Part shown: one piece after another, positions 53,916 through 63,517 of the stretch
Position numbering within the stretch: the stretch's first letter is position 1
Layout of the letters: the number at the start of each line of letters is the position of its first letter
NCBI GenBank assembly: GCA_022482625.1
Contig: JAKVOU010000001.1
Coordinates: forward strand, 496,001-560,000
Direction of reading: 5' to 3'
Length of the DNA stretch: 64,000 bases
From: Spirochaetia bacterium
GTDB taxonomy: Bacteria; Spirochaetota; Spirochaetia; Sphaerochaetales; Sphaerochaetaceae
Position numbers and translations under genes: made by a program
Notes under the pieces: generated by a model
What the model saw: only the letters and a program-made list of their open reading frames with translations
Database searches by the model: none
What the model was told of the DNA's origin: nothing

Positions 53916-54842
53916 CTAGGTTCCGGAAACTTCGGGACAGGCTATCCAATGGTCGTCCCCGACCAGCCTGAGCTTCGGAACGCCATTGTCACAGGAAGGC
54001 ATATGGTCTGTACAGGCCGAGGCAAACGGGCATCTTCCATCCTCTCTTCCAGAAGAATCCTCCATCAAACCTGCAAAGCCACTGCCACTGGCAGCAAGAA
54101 GTTGCCTTGTATAGAAATGAAGGGGATTCCTGACCACGGCAACGGCGGGGCCCACCTCAACTATCCTTCCCATATACATGACGGCAATCCGATCTGCCAT
54201 ATAGGAAACGACATCCAGGTCATGTGAAATAAAAAGATAGGTTAGATTCAATTTCTTCTGCAAGGCAGAAAGCAGGTTCAGGACCTGTGCCTGTACAGAG
54301 ACATCCAAGGCAGAAACACTCTCATCAAGAATAAGGAAAGATGGACGGAGTACCAAGGCCACGGCCAATGCCAGCCTCTGGCGCAGTCCTCCGGACAAGC
54401 GGGAAGGCCGGCTGTCAAGATACATCAGGTCCAGTCCGACAGCAGCCATCATTTCCTTGACCATGGAAAGCCTGTCTGACTGGTCAGTGTTTCCATGTAT
54501 GACAAGCGGCTCCTCTATGAGGTACCGGACTGTCTTGAGGTCATCAAGGCTGCTGTAGGGATCCTGGAATACGATCTGGACATTCCTTCGGAAACTCTTG
54601 TAATCCCGCTGGCACAGTACATTCATATCTTCCCCGTTGAACAGGACTGTGCCGCTGTCGGGGACCAACAGATGTGAAGCAACCTGTGCAAGCGTTGATT
54701 TACCGCAGCCGCTTTCACCTATCAAAGCAAAGGTTTCCCCCTTCCTGATGGACAGGTCAATGTCATGCAGGACGGACTTCTTCTGTCGTCTCCCGATCCT
54801 GTAGGAGAAACAGACATCCCTGAATTCTAGCATCGGCTCCAT
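53916..54842 (-). CDS. dppF: Dipeptide/oligopeptide ABC transporter ATP-binding protein (DppF-like)
   Basis: Second ATPase of the peptide importer, about 308 residues. Walker A is LIGESGCGKSTLAQV, the Q-loop FQDPYSSLDDLKTV, signature RLSGGLRQRLALA, Walker B FLILDESVSALDVSV, and the H-loop LFISHDLDVV. The C-terminal OppF extension has the cysteines of an Fe-S or disulfide motif (CPFASACTDHMPSCDN). The start at 54842 follows GGGAGGAGG and lies inside the end of dppD (16-base overlap). It is last in the dpp operon. Confidence 0.9.
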   Translation of the reverse strand: MEPMLEFRDVCFSYRIGRRQKKSVLHDIDLSIRKGETFALIGESGCGKSTLAQVASHLLVPDSGTVLFNGEDMNVLCQRDYKSFRRNVQIVFQDPYSSLDDLKTVRYLIEEPLVIHGNTDQSDRLSMVKEMMAAVGLDLMYLDSRPSRLSGGLRQRLALAVALVLRPSFLILDESVSALDVSVQAQVLNLLSALQKKLNLTYLFISHDLDVVSYMADRIAVMYMGRIVEVGPAVAVVRNPLHFYTRQLLAASGSGFAGLMEDSSGREDGRCPFASACTDHMPSCDNGVPKLRLVGDDHWIACPEVSGT

Positions 54843-55810
54843 CCGTCCTCCTCCCTGAGCAAATGGCATAGGGCCTTCTGATCATCCCTGCAGACAAGAG
54901 GTGGCAGCTGACGGCTGCAGATAGGCAAGGCCCTTTTGCACCGGGGGGCAAAAGGACACCCTTCGGCAATACGTCCTTCCAGGGAAGGAACCGTTCCTTG
55001 TATCGAAGGCAAGCTGGCCCCACGCTTGTCAACGGAAGGCAAGGAAGCAAGAAGGTCCTGGGTATAAGGATGGGCTGGTGCCTGCAAGACTGCACTGCTA
55101 CTGCCAGTTTCAACTATCCTGCCTGCATACATGACATATACCCTGCTGCAGACTGTCGAAACGAGCATAAGGTCATGGGAAATGAAAAGCAAGGAAGTAT
55201 CCGACAATGAATAAATACCCTTCATCGTCTCAATCACCTGACGTTGGATCCTGGAATCGAGAGCCGTGGTAGGTTCGTCGGCAACAAGCAAGGATGGATG
55301 CCCCATCAATGCAATGCAAATCATGATCCGCTGTCTCATACCACCGGAAAGCTGATGCGGATAGCAACGATACAAGCGGTCAATATCAACGAAGCCGACC
55401 TTTTCCATCATCTCATGGGCCAGAATTGAAGCTTCTTTCCTCTTGATCCCATGGCAAACGGAAGCTTCCTCAATCTGTCTGCCGACACGGACAAGGGGAT
55501 CAAGGGCAGTAAGTGGTTCCTGGAAGATCATCGACACCTTCGTACCCCTTGCTTTCATCCATTGCCGTGGAGAGTATGAAAGTACATCTTCGCCTTCCAG
55601 CAAGATCCTGCCCTCCAAAGGCTTTGAACCTGCAGGAGCAAGCCCTGCTATGGAAAGTGCCGTCAGGCTTTTGCCACAGCCGCTCTCTCCTACCAAGGCT
55701 ACGGCTTCACCTTTCCCGACTTCAAGGTCAAGCTGGGTAACGGCAGAAATCATCCGACCTTCGACAGGAATACCGAGCGAATATCCTTGGATCTGCAGTA
55801 CGTAGTTCAT
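54827..55810 (-). CDS. dppD: Dipeptide/oligopeptide ABC transporter ATP-binding protein (DppD-like)
   Basis: First ATPase of the peptide importer, 327 residues. It has Walker A LVGESGCGKSLTALSIAGL, the Q-loop FQEPLTALDPLVRVGRQIEE, signature QLSGGMRQRIMICIAL, Walker B LLVADEPTTALDSRI, LFISHDLMLV, and the C-terminal OppD-type GCPFAPRCKRALPICSRQL. It overlaps the dppC stop as ATGA and overlaps dppF by 16 bases, so expression is tightly coupled. Confidence 0.93.
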   Translation of the reverse strand: MNYVLQIQGYSLGIPVEGRMISAVTQLDLEVGKGEAVALVGESGCGKSLTALSIAGLAPAGSKPLEGRILLEGEDVLSYSPRQWMKARGTKVSMIFQEPLTALDPLVRVGRQIEEASVCHGIKRKEASILAHEMMEKVGFVDIDRLYRCYPHQLSGGMRQRIMICIALMGHPSLLVADEPTTALDSRIQRQVIETMKGIYSLSDTSLLFISHDLMLVSTVCSRVYVMYAGRIVETGSSSAVLQAPAHPYTQDLLASLPSVDKRGASLPSIQGTVPSLEGRIAEGCPFAPRCKRALPICSRQLPPLVCRDDQKALCHLLREEDGWSRC

Positions 55811-56610
55811 CCCTGTACCTCCCGCAAGCCACTCCCCAGCAGGTTGAATCCCAGGACAAGTATGACGAGTACTACAGCAGGAGCAAGGATATAATGAGGG
55901 GCAACAAGGATATATGGCTGGGCATCACTGAGCATTTTCCCAAAGCTTGGAGTCGGCGGCTGTATACCTAGCCCCAGATAGCTCAGCCCGGCCTCGCTCA
56001 TTACGGCAGAAGCAAATGAAATGGAACATGTATTGAGTATGTCTGCCTTGATATGCGGAAGTATATGGAACACCATGATCCTGAGGCTACCTGCTCCTCT
56101 TGCTTTTGCCGAAAGGACATAAGTCTGGTTCCTGTGTGCCATGAAACCTCCTCTGGCGACCCTGGCAAAACGAGGAAGCCCCATCAAAGACAATGCCATG
56201 ACCATACTTGAGTAATTTGCTGATAGGACTGCAACGAACATAAGGGCCAGCAGAATGCCAGGAAAAGACATCAGCGTATCTATGACCTTCGTGACTGCTG
56301 CATCCACCTTGCCCCCGAAGTAACCGGCGAAAGCTCCCAGCGGAGTACCGACGACAAAACTGAGAGCAACGACCACACATCCCAGTGAAAGGGAAATCCG
56401 GGCTCCGACCATCAGGCGGGAAAGGATATCCCTGCCAAGATGATCACACCCCAGCAGATGGGCACGGCTGAGACCTTGCAACTTGCTGGAAATATCAACG
56501 GTATTGGGATCATACGGCAGGTATATCAATCCGACCAGCATCAGCAGGACAATGCTTGCAATGCAGCAGAAACCTATGGTAAAGCTTTTGTTCCTGAAAT
56601 ATATTCCCAT
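55807..56610 (-). CDS. dppC: Dipeptide/oligopeptide ABC transporter permease (DppC-like)
   Basis: A 267-residue permease with an N-terminal OppC domain helix (about 12-34) and five further helices. Features: HLLGCDHLGRDILSRLMVGA, the AFAGYFGGKVDAAVTKVIDT segment, the EAA-type loop YVLSAKARGAGSLRIMVFHI, and LGLGIQPPTPSFGKMLSDAQ. It lies three bases from dppB and overlaps dppD. Confidence 0.93.
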   Translation of the reverse strand: MGIYFRNKSFTIGFCCIASIVLLMLVGLIYLPYDPNTVDISSKLQGLSRAHLLGCDHLGRDILSRLMVGARISLSLGCVVVALSFVVGTPLGAFAGYFGGKVDAAVTKVIDTLMSFPGILLALMFVAVLSANYSSMVMALSLMGLPRFARVARGGFMAHRNQTYVLSAKARGAGSLRIMVFHILPHIKADILNTCSISFASAVMSEAGLSYLGLGIQPPTPSFGKMLSDAQPYILVAPHYILAPAVVLVILVLGFNLLGSGLREVQG

Positions 56611-56613
56611 GGC

Positions 56614-57555
56614 CTACTCCAACCTGATCCTTGGATCGATCAAGCGATAGACGACATCAACTGCAAAATTACACACGATGACGATGAAGGAAAGATAAAG
56701 GACAAGGGCCTGGAGCAAAGGCAAGTCCCGGCTGGTAATGCTGGAAGTAAGCAACTTGCCTATTCCTGGCAGTGAAAAGACATTTTCAATGATGATGCTT
56801 CCCCCCAGCACATCGGCAACCAGCATGCCGAATATCGTTACCACAGGAACAAGGGAATTTCTCAGCACATGCAGATACAGGATACGGGATTCGCCGGCAC
56901 CTTCCGAACGTACCGTACGTACATAGTCCTTTTTCTGCTGTTCCAAGATACTTGAACTGAGGTATTGGGACAGGACGGATGCACAGCCGATTGCCAGGGA
57001 CAGCGAAGGAAGAAATATGGAAGCAAACCAACGCGAATGGGACTGGGAAAACCTGACATACCCCATGGAAGGAAAAAGAGGAATCCTGACAGCAAGCAGG
57101 GAAATGAGAAGGATACCTACAAGGAAAGCAGGTACAGAAAGTCCCATCTGGGACAAGAAGGTAAGTACCATTCCTTTGCCATGCGATTTCCGGCTGGCCA
57201 AAAGGACACCAAGCGGAATGCCGATGAGGACCGACAAGCCAAGGCCAAGCAAGCCTATGGACAGTGAAACAGAAAATGCATTCCAGATCAAAGAACTTAT
57301 AGGGAGCCCATAACGGTAGCTTGTACCGAAATCCCCTTTCGCTGCAGCCTTCAACCACTTGAAAAATCGCAACGCGGTATTGCCGTCAAGCCCCATGCTC
57401 TGGTGGAGCTGCGCAACCTGTGCAGGATCGGCATCAGGGCCAAGCATGACCAAGGCCGGGTCTCCCGGCAATATCTGAAATACAAGGAAAGTAATCAAGG
57501 CAACCAATATGATTGTCAGAAGCGTACTTGTAAGCTTTCGTAGCACATAGCGCAT
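56614..57555 (-). CDS. dppB: Dipeptide/oligopeptide ABC transporter permease (DppB-like)
   Basis: A 313-residue permease with six helices and the family features LVALITFLVFQILPGDPA-like first helix, LGLGLSVLIGIPLGVLLA, the coupling loop DYVRTVRSEGAGESRILYLH, and VLGGSIIIENVFSLPGIGKL. It pairs with DppC to form the channel. It follows dppA by 58 bases, in which I see no clear terminator. Confidence 0.93.
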   Translation of the reverse strand: MRYVLRKLTSTLLTIILVALITFLVFQILPGDPALVMLGPDADPAQVAQLHQSMGLDGNTALRFFKWLKAAAKGDFGTSYRYGLPISSLIWNAFSVSLSIGLLGLGLSVLIGIPLGVLLASRKSHGKGMVLTFLSQMGLSVPAFLVGILLISLLAVRIPLFPSMGYVRFSQSHSRWFASIFLPSLSLAIGCASVLSQYLSSSILEQQKKDYVRTVRSEGAGESRILYLHVLRNSLVPVVTIFGMLVADVLGGSIIIENVFSLPGIGKLLTSSITSRDLPLLQALVLYLSFIVIVCNFAVDVVYRLIDPRIRLE

Positions 57556-57613
57556 GGGCAGCCCTCATCTGCTGGCATGGTACAGCAATTCATGAAAACG
57601 GAAAAGGCCCGTC

Positions 57614-59113
57614 CTATTCGAAGTAAAGCGAAGCAAAATCATAGTAACCTGCGAAATAGAACTTATATCCCTTCAGGTTTTTCCTTACCGCCACGGTCAT
57701 CTCAGGATCACAGATCCAAATTGCCGCAGCATCTTTTGTCGCAAGCTGCTGTGCCTGCTTCAGCAAAGAGACATATTTCGTCTGGTCTGTAGCAACTGAT
57801 GCCTGCTTCAGCAAGGCATCATAAGCATCGTCTGTATAATTGAAGAAATTTTTCTTGTAGCCTGAGGTGTAGCGGAACATGACTGCATAAGGGTCAACCT
57901 TTCCCGTAAGTCCGATGACAGTCGCCTGGTAGTTCCTGTCCGTGTAGACATTCTGAAGCCATGTACCCCATTCAACGCTGTCAATGGTGACATCAATGCC
58001 GAGCTTTGCCAATTGGCTGACCAATATCTGGGCAGTATCAACATGCTGGAAGTAGTTTGCAGGAACGGTAAGCGTCATCCTGAAACCATCAGGATAACCG
58101 GCCTGGGTCAGCAACGCCCGTGCTTTTGCAAGATCATGGGGATAAGACTCTGCCAATTCCGTATTGCAGTATGCATCCATGGCGGGGCTGACATTGGTAT
58201 ACATCGGTACTGCCTTGCTTGAAAAGACCCCGTCAATGATTTCTTTCCGATCAATACCATAGTAGATGGCTTGTCTTACCCGTGGATCATCAAACGGTTT
58301 GCGCTTGTTGTTGAGTGCAATGAGATCAGCCATGTTCATCGGATCCGCTTCCAGGACAAAATCCTGCTGCAACGGAGCAAAGAGGTCTGCCGAGACAAGG
58401 CCGAAATCAAGCTGTCCGGACTGGAATGCAGAAACCATGGCCGCTGAATCCGTCATGATATATACCTCGACACGGGCTATTGCAGGCTCTTTGCCCCAAT
58501 AGGAATCATTCCGTACGAGATCTACCTGCTGACCGGGGACATAAGCTTTGAAACGATACGGCCCGGTACCTATCGGAGCCGTGGCATTTTCCGTGTAACC
58601 GGCTTTCACGATCGGCTGGATGGCAAGTGGCAGAAACGTCGACGAAGGATGGTCCAGGGTAACCTTCACCGTATAGGGATCGGGAGCAGAAATGGCACTG
58701 ATGATTGAAAACTCATCCAACAGCCTGCTGTTTCCATCCAGACCTGCATACCTATCATAGGTATAGAGCACATCCTTGCTTGTAAAAGGAGTACCATCAT
58801 GGAACGTGACATCCTTCCGCAGATTGAACGTATAGGTCAATCCATCAGGGCTTACCGTATAGGATGTAGCAAGGCTAGGCTGCAGGCTACCATCGGTATC
58901 AAAGGTCAGAAGTCCTTCATAGATATTTTTCAGCAATGACAACGTATCAAAGGCGGCAGCTTTGAAAGGATCAAGAGAATCAATGTCACTGGTCATGCAC
59001 ATCCGTACGACATCCCTCTTCACAGGAGCCTGTGCTTCTTCACTTTTCCCAGAAGCAACAGCCAGCGGAAGCGCAAGCAACAGACTCAGCAGCAATGTCA
59101 GTATTTTCTTCAT
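57614..59113 (-). CDS. dppA: Peptide ABC transporter substrate-binding protein (DppA/OppA-like)
   Basis: A 499-residue exported SBP_bac_5 protein. The signal peptide (MKKILTLLLSLLLALPLAVA) is followed by SGKSEEAQAPVKRDVVRMCM without a clear lipobox Cys, so a soluble periplasmic protein is likely. The mature part has DSLDPFKAAAFDTLSLLKNI, the family block YTFNLRKDVTFHDGTPFTSK, LVRNDSYWGKEPAIARVEVY and DPRVRQAIYYGIDRKEII. AAGGAG precedes the ATG. It heads dppABCDF with its own promoter. Peptide length preference, or nickel or other ligands, cannot be settled. Confidence 0.92.
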   Translation of the reverse strand: MKKILTLLLSLLLALPLAVASGKSEEAQAPVKRDVVRMCMTSDIDSLDPFKAAAFDTLSLLKNIYEGLLTFDTDGSLQPSLATSYTVSPDGLTYTFNLRKDVTFHDGTPFTSKDVLYTYDRYAGLDGNSRLLDEFSIISAISAPDPYTVKVTLDHPSSTFLPLAIQPIVKAGYTENATAPIGTGPYRFKAYVPGQQVDLVRNDSYWGKEPAIARVEVYIMTDSAAMVSAFQSGQLDFGLVSADLFAPLQQDFVLEADPMNMADLIALNNKRKPFDDPRVRQAIYYGIDRKEIIDGVFSSKAVPMYTNVSPAMDAYCNTELAESYPHDLAKARALLTQAGYPDGFRMTLTVPANYFQHVDTAQILVSQLAKLGIDVTIDSVEWGTWLQNVYTDRNYQATVIGLTGKVDPYAVMFRYTSGYKKNFFNYTDDAYDALLKQASVATDQTKYVSLLKQAQQLATKDAAAIWICDPEMTVAVRKNLKGYKFYFAGYYDFASLYFE

Positions 59114-59140
59114 GATAATCTCCTTGGCTAAATCAGTCTA

Positions 59141-59169
59141 ACGATACAGTCTCATCCAGATTGTTTCAA
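59141..59169 (-). promoter_or_regulatory. Predicted sigma-70 promoter of the dpp operon
   Basis: TTGAAA (59169-59164) and TATCGT (59146-59141) on the minus strand are 17 bases apart, with the dppA ATG about 28 bases beyond. It faces away from the tRNA-Val promoter 34 bases to the right. Confidence 0.6.
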
Positions 59170-59202
59170 CAGCACGTACTCTTGTTTTTTCTTCTGATTC
59201 TG

Positions 59203-59231
59203 TTGACACTTTTCGTCGGCTGTGCTAACTT
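59203..59231 (+). promoter_or_regulatory. Predicted sigma-70 promoter of tRNA-Val
   Basis: A consensus -35 box TTGACA (59203-59208) and TAACTT (59226-59231) are 17 bases apart, and the mature tRNA begins 19 bases after the -10 box, giving a short 5' leader for RNase P. Confidence 0.65.
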
Positions 59232-59249
59232 CACTCAAGTGATACGAAA

Positions 59250-59321
59250 GGGCGGATAGCTCAGTGGGAGAGCGGTTGCCTTACACGCAACTGGTCGGGG
59301 GTTCAAATCCCTCTCCGCTCA
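59250..59321 (+). tRNA. tRNA-Val (anticodon TAC)
   Basis: A complete cloverleaf: acceptor GGGCGGA paired with TCCGCTC (one G-U), D-arm TAGCTCAGTGGGAGAGC, anticodon stem GTTGC/GCAAC with loop CTTACAC (anticodon TAC, reading GTA and, with modification, other GTN codons), and T-arm GGGGGTTCAAATCCCT. Discriminator A; CCA is not encoded. It is a single-gene unit with its own promoter and terminator. Confidence 0.96.
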
Positions 59322-59329
59322 TAGAAAAA

Positions 59330-59357
59330 GCAGGTCTTCAGAGACCTGCCTTTTTTT
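59330..59357 (+). terminator. Bidirectional terminator between tRNA-Val and guaB
   Basis: Perfect eight-base arms GCAGGTCT and AGACCTGC around a four-base loop (59330-59349) are followed by CTTTTTTT on the plus strand and by TTTTTC on the minus strand. It ends the tRNA transcript and can also stop the convergent IMP dehydrogenase message, which additionally has a hairpin GCGAAAGGGC/GCCCTTTGC at 59372-59395. Confidence 0.85.
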
Positions 59358-59412
59358 ATCTTCCTGCCACTGCGAAAGGGCTATGCCGCCCTTTGCAACA
59401 GAAAAGATACTT

Positions 59413-60921
59413 CTATTTCGATGTATTTGAATTATTGTCTTTCAACAGCACATCATGTGCCCCACCCTCTACGATTGAAGTTGCTGAGACAAGTGTCAGC
59501 TTTGCCTGTTTCTGCAACTGGGAAATAGTCAGGCAACCACAGTTGCACATCGTACTTCTGACTTTGCTCAACGTCATCTCAACATTGTCTTTCAGGGCAC
59601 CTGCATAGGGAACATAGGAATCGACACCTTCTACAAAAGAAAGTTTCCTGTCTCCACCCAAATCATAGCGCTGCCAGTTCCGGGCCCTTGCACTTCCTTC
59701 TCCCCAGTACTCTTTCATGTAACTTCCGTTTACATTGACCTTCTGGGTAGGACTTTCATCGAAGCGGGCAAAATAACGACCCAACATGACGAAATCAGCT
59801 CCCATAGCCAAAGCCAAAGTGAGATGGTAATCATGGACGATACCACCATCAGAACAAATAGGCACATAGGTACCGGTCTGCTCAAAATAATCGTCCCTTG
59901 CCTTGGAGACTTCAATCATTGCCGTAGCCTGGCCTCTTCCGATACCCTTTGTTTCCCTTGTAATGCAGATGGAACCGCCTCCTATGCCTACCTTGACGAA
60001 ATCAGCACCGGCTTTTACCAAAAACAGGAAACCTTCGCGGTCAACCACATTTCCGGCTCCGACCTTTACTGAATCCCCATATTTTCCACGGATCCAGGCC
60101 AGGGTATCGGCCTGCCATTGGGAGTATCCTTCGGATGAATCGATGCATAGCACATCAGCTCCCGCGTCGACCAGAGCCGGTACCCGCTCTTCATAGTCAC
60201 GGGTATTGATACCTGCACCTACGACATATCGCTTATGGCAGTCAAGCAATTCATTCGGATTATCCTTATGGCTATCATAATCCTTGCGGAATACAAAATA
60301 ACAGAGCTTCCCGTCCGCATCGACGACCGGTAGGGAATTGAGCTTGTTATCCCAGAGCATGTCATTGGCCTGGGACAAGGTTATGCCATCCTCCGCAAAG
60401 ATCAGTTTTTCCTTAGGAGTCATGAATGTCCTGACCTTGGTGTCAAGGGACATCCGGCTCAGCCGCCAGTCTCTGCTCGTCACGACACCCATCAAAAGGC
60501 CGTTGGGACTACCGTCATCAGTAACAGCTATGGTAGAGTGACCGAGACGTTTCTTCAATTCGACGACATCTGCAAGCGTCTGGTCCGGCATGATATTTGA
60601 ATCAGATGGTACAAATCCTGCCTTGAAGGCCTTGACTGCACGGATCATAGCAGCTTCGTCTTCGATTGACTGTGACCCGTAGATAAAGGAACAGCCACCT
60701 TCCCTGGCCAAGGCCTCGCCCATCCTTACACCGCTGACAGACTGCATGATGGCACTTACCAAGGGAATATTAAGGGTCAATCCAGGTTGTTCACCTTTCC
60801 TGTATTTGACCAACGGAGTCTTCAGTGAAACATTGCGGGGAATACACTGTTCGCTTGAATAACCAGGAATCAGCAGGTACTCACTGAAGGTATGTGAGGG
60901 AGTATCATAGTAGTATGCCAT
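59413..60921 (-). CDS. guaB: IMP dehydrogenase (CBS-domain type)
   Basis: Converts IMP to XMP with NAD, the first committed step to GMP. The 502-residue enzyme has a TIM-barrel start ([20 protein letters not shown], ending [14 protein letters not shown]), a CBS pair inserted at about 100-215 ([40 protein letters not shown]), [14 protein letters not shown], and the catalytic loop [20 protein letters not shown] with its Cys, then SDGGIVHDY. The loop reads GIGGGSIC rather than the common GIGPGSIC. Start ATG 60921 has AGGAGG six bases upstream. Confidence 0.92.
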   Translation of the reverse strand: MAYYYDTPSHTFSEYLLIPGYSSEQCIPRNVSLKTPLVKYRKGEQPGLTLNIPLVSAIMQSVSGVRMGEALAREGGCSFIYGSQSIEDEAAMIRAVKAFKAGFVPSDSNIMPDQTLADVVELKKRLGHSTIAVTDDGSPNGLLMGVVTSRDWRLSRMSLDTKVRTFMTPKEKLIFAEDGITLSQANDMLWDNKLNSLPVVDADGKLCYFVFRKDYDSHKDNPNELLDCHKRYVVGAGINTRDYEERVPALVDAGADVLCIDSSEGYSQWQADTLAWIRGKYGDSVKVGAGNVVDREGFLFLVKAGADFVKVGIGGGSICITRETKGIGRGQATAMIEVSKARDDYFEQTGTYVPICSDGGIVHDYHLTLALAMGADFVMLGRYFARFDESPTQKVNVNGSYMKEYWGEGSARARNWQRYDLGGDRKLSFVEGVDSYVPYAGALKDNVEMTLSKVRSTMCNCGCLTISQLQKQAKLTLVSATSIVEGGAHDVLLKDNNSNTSK

Positions 60922-61032
60922 AGAGGCCTCCTGTCTTTTTGACAAAGTATGATGAAGGAAAAAAGAGGTTGGTTCAATACAAGACACGCTTCTTTTCAAC
61001 AATTTTGCAACAGCTTAGCACTACTATGCAAC

Positions 61033-61069
61033 AAAAGTACAGCCATCCAGGGAATTTTCCCAGGATGGC
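61033..61069 (-). terminator. Terminator after malQ
   Basis: Arms of about thirteen bases, CAGCCATCC plus GGGAA on one side and TTCCC plus GGATGGCTG on the other (61038-61069), form a stem with one mismatch and a tiny loop. The minus strand then reads TACTTTTG. It lies 39 bases after the malQ stop; the T-run is short but the stem is strong. Confidence 0.65.
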
Positions 61070-61107
61070 TGAGCAACACAATCTGCAGAAAGCAAAATTA
61101 CAAGGAT

Positions 61108-62625
61108 TCACATCCTGCCATAAAGGAAAATCTTCTCACGAAGATCGGAGAGTACAGGAGTAAGGTCAGCTTCCGGCATCAGCTGCCAAGCCCAATTGTG
61201 TCCCCCGCAGGTTGCCGGAGTATTCATCCTCGCTTCATCTCCCAATCCAAGGATATCCTGCAAGGGGAAAATTGCATATCTGGCATGGCTTTGCATGACA
61301 GCCTTGACCATACCGGCACACACATCCTGCTTTGTACATCCAAGATAACTGCACACCTGTTTCTTTTCCTTCTCCTTCAAGTCTTCAAACCAGCCTTTCA
61401 CCGTCTGGTTATCATGCGTTCCCGTATAGGCGACACATCGTTCCCCATAGTTATGGGGCAGGAAAGTGTCATAGGGATGCAGTTTTCCTCCGGCATCAAA
61501 GGTAAAGCCGAACTGGGCTATCCGCATCCCAGGAAAGCCATTGCTGTCCCTGAGGGCTTCGACGTCAGGCGTGATCACACCAAGGTCTTCTGCAAAAATC
61601 CTTATCGCCGGGAATCTTTCCTTCACCTTGCAGAAGAAATCCATACCGGGGGCTTTTTCCCATGTGCCGATTTCAGCAGTAGGATTTCCATACGGCACAC
61701 TCCAATAGGCCTGAAATCCCCTGAAATGATCAATCCTGATGATATCAGTCAGTTCCTGAAGCCGTTTCAGACGCTGCAACCACCACTCGTAACCGTTTTC
61801 TTGCATGACCTTCCAATCATAGACAGGATTTCCCCACAGTTGCCCGGTTACGCTGAAATAATCAGGAGGCACACCTGAGACAAAGGAATAGCGCCCTGCC
61901 TCATCGGTTTTGAACAATTCGATATGGCTCCATGAATCCACGCTGTCAGGAGCAACAAAGATAGGGATGTCACCGACGATGCTGATACCAAGAGAATTGG
62001 CCGTTTCCTTCAGACGGTGCCATTGTACGTCAAAGAAAAACTGGAGCACTTTCCAGACTTCAATCATCTTTGCCTGTTCCTTACGGACAGCTGCAAGAGT
62101 TTTGCTATTCCTTCTACCCAAGGCTTCCGGCCATATCGAATGCCATCGTGCATCTCCAAAACGCTCATACAGGACCATGAAAAGCGCATAGTCATCAAGC
62201 CAATAGCTGTTGTCGGCACAGAATGCTTCATAGGCCCCTTTATCAGCAGCACCATAGAGAAAACGTTCAGCTGCCCGTTTCAGCAACCCGATCTTCCAAG
62301 GCATGACCATATCATAGGCTACCCGTCCCCATGGAAAAGGAGGCCTGTCAGTGACAAGCTCTGAAGCTAACAGCAATCCCTGGTCCTTCAGGTCATCAAG
62401 GGACAGCAGCAATTCATTGCCAGCAAATGAAGATCTGGCTGCATATGGGCTGTTTCCATAACCTGTCGGTCCCAATGGCAGGACCTGCCAGATACGTATG
62501 CCGTCTTCAGCCAGCAGGCGTATGAACTTTCTGCACCCAGGTCCGATATCCCCGATGCCATAGGGAGTAAAAAGAGAAGTAGGATGCAGCAGTATGCCGC
62601 AGAACCTTCTGTTTTTGGTATCCAT
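61108..62625 (-). CDS. malQ: 4-alpha-glucanotransferase (amylomaltase)
   Basis: GH77 enzyme that disproportionates maltodextrins, releasing glucose. The 505-residue protein has GILLHPTSLFTPYGIGDIGP, WQVLPLGPTGYGNSPYAARS, the nucleophile region IRIDHFRGFQAYWSVP, the acid/base segment RIFAEDLGVITPDVEALRD, and YTGTHDNQTVKGWF, all diagnostic. AAAGGAG precedes the ATG. It follows two sugar ABC permease genes by 52 bases, so the operon probably imports and processes maltodextrins. Confidence 0.95.
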   Translation of the reverse strand: MDTKNRRFCGILLHPTSLFTPYGIGDIGPGCRKFIRLLAEDGIRIWQVLPLGPTGYGNSPYAARSSFAGNELLLSLDDLKDQGLLLASELVTDRPPFPWGRVAYDMVMPWKIGLLKRAAERFLYGAADKGAYEAFCADNSYWLDDYALFMVLYERFGDARWHSIWPEALGRRNSKTLAAVRKEQAKMIEVWKVLQFFFDVQWHRLKETANSLGISIVGDIPIFVAPDSVDSWSHIELFKTDEAGRYSFVSGVPPDYFSVTGQLWGNPVYDWKVMQENGYEWWLQRLKRLQELTDIIRIDHFRGFQAYWSVPYGNPTAEIGTWEKAPGMDFFCKVKERFPAIRIFAEDLGVITPDVEALRDSNGFPGMRIAQFGFTFDAGGKLHPYDTFLPHNYGERCVAYTGTHDNQTVKGWFEDLKEKEKKQVCSYLGCTKQDVCAGMVKAVMQSHARYAIFPLQDILGLGDEARMNTPATCGGHNWAWQLMPEADLTPVLSDLREKIFLYGRM

Positions 62626-62677
62626 TACGACTCCTTTCTCAAAACATGTAACATAGCCGAAACCATATCTGGATCAC

Positions 62678-63517
62678 TCAACCTTTCACGGCTCCTGCAA
62701 TGACACCTTCGATGATGAACTTCTGCGAAAAGAAGTAAAAGAAAATCACCGGAATCATAGCAAGGATCAGCATGGCCATCATTGCCCCCATGTCCACTGA
62801 ACCGTAACCTCCGCGAAGATATTGAATTGCAATAGGAATGGTCTTGTAATCGGTACCGATCGTAAGGTAAGGAAGCAGGTAATCATTCCATACCCACATG
62901 GTATTGAGAATGGAAACGGTAATTGCCGTCGGCTTGAGCATGGGCAGCACGATTTGGAAAAAAGTCACTATCGGCGTAGCGCCGTCGATCATGGCAGCCT
63001 CTTCCAAGGCAAGGGGTACACTTTTTATGAACCCGCTGAACATGAAGGTCGAAAGCCCGGCACCGAATCCTACATACAGGACGATTATCCCTACAGGATT
63101 ATCCAGATGCAGCATGTTCGCCGTTTTGCTCATGGTGAACATGACCATCTGGAACGGTACGATCATGGAAGTGACAAGCAACAGGTACATAACGGACGTA
63201 AACTTCGTCTTCACCCTCGTCAGATACCAACCAAGCATGCTGGTGACCAAATCAATGGCCAATACGGAAAAGACCGTGATGAACAGTGAGTATCTGAATG
63301 CGGAAAAGAAATCAATCTTCTCTACCCCGTTCACATAGTTCTTCATCCCTACGTAAGTCTTGGCCTGCGGCAAGGAAAAAGGACTGCTGGATATGAAGAA
63401 CCTGCTCTTGAAAGAATTGATCAGTACAATGAAAATCGGAACCAGGAACAGGATGCAGATTATCAGAAGTACAAGGAACAGTATGGCTTCTACCGTCGGA
63501 TTTCTTTTTTTTGACAT
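62678..63517 (-). CDS. Sugar ABC transporter permease (MalG-type)
   Basis: A 279-residue permease with six helices; FSLPQAKTYVGMKNYVNGVE lies in the first periplasmic loop and the EAA coupling loop is PLALEEAAMIDGATPIVTFF, followed by IVLPMLKPTAITVSI and WNDYLLPYLTI, typical of MalG-type carbohydrate permeases. It overlaps the upstream permease gene as TGATG. With malQ next to it, maltodextrin is the likeliest substrate, but other oligosaccharides are possible. Confidence 0.9.
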   Translation of the reverse strand: MSKKRNPTVEAILFLVLLIICILFLVPIFIVLINSFKSRFFISSSPFSLPQAKTYVGMKNYVNGVEKIDFFSAFRYSLFITVFSVLAIDLVTSMLGWYLTRVKTKFTSVMYLLLVTSMIVPFQMVMFTMSKTANMLHLDNPVGIIVLYVGFGAGLSTFMFSGFIKSVPLALEEAAMIDGATPIVTFFQIVLPMLKPTAITVSILNTMWVWNDYLLPYLTIGTDYKTIPIAIQYLRGGYGSVDMGAMMAMLILAMIPVIFFYFFSQKFIIEGVIAGAVKG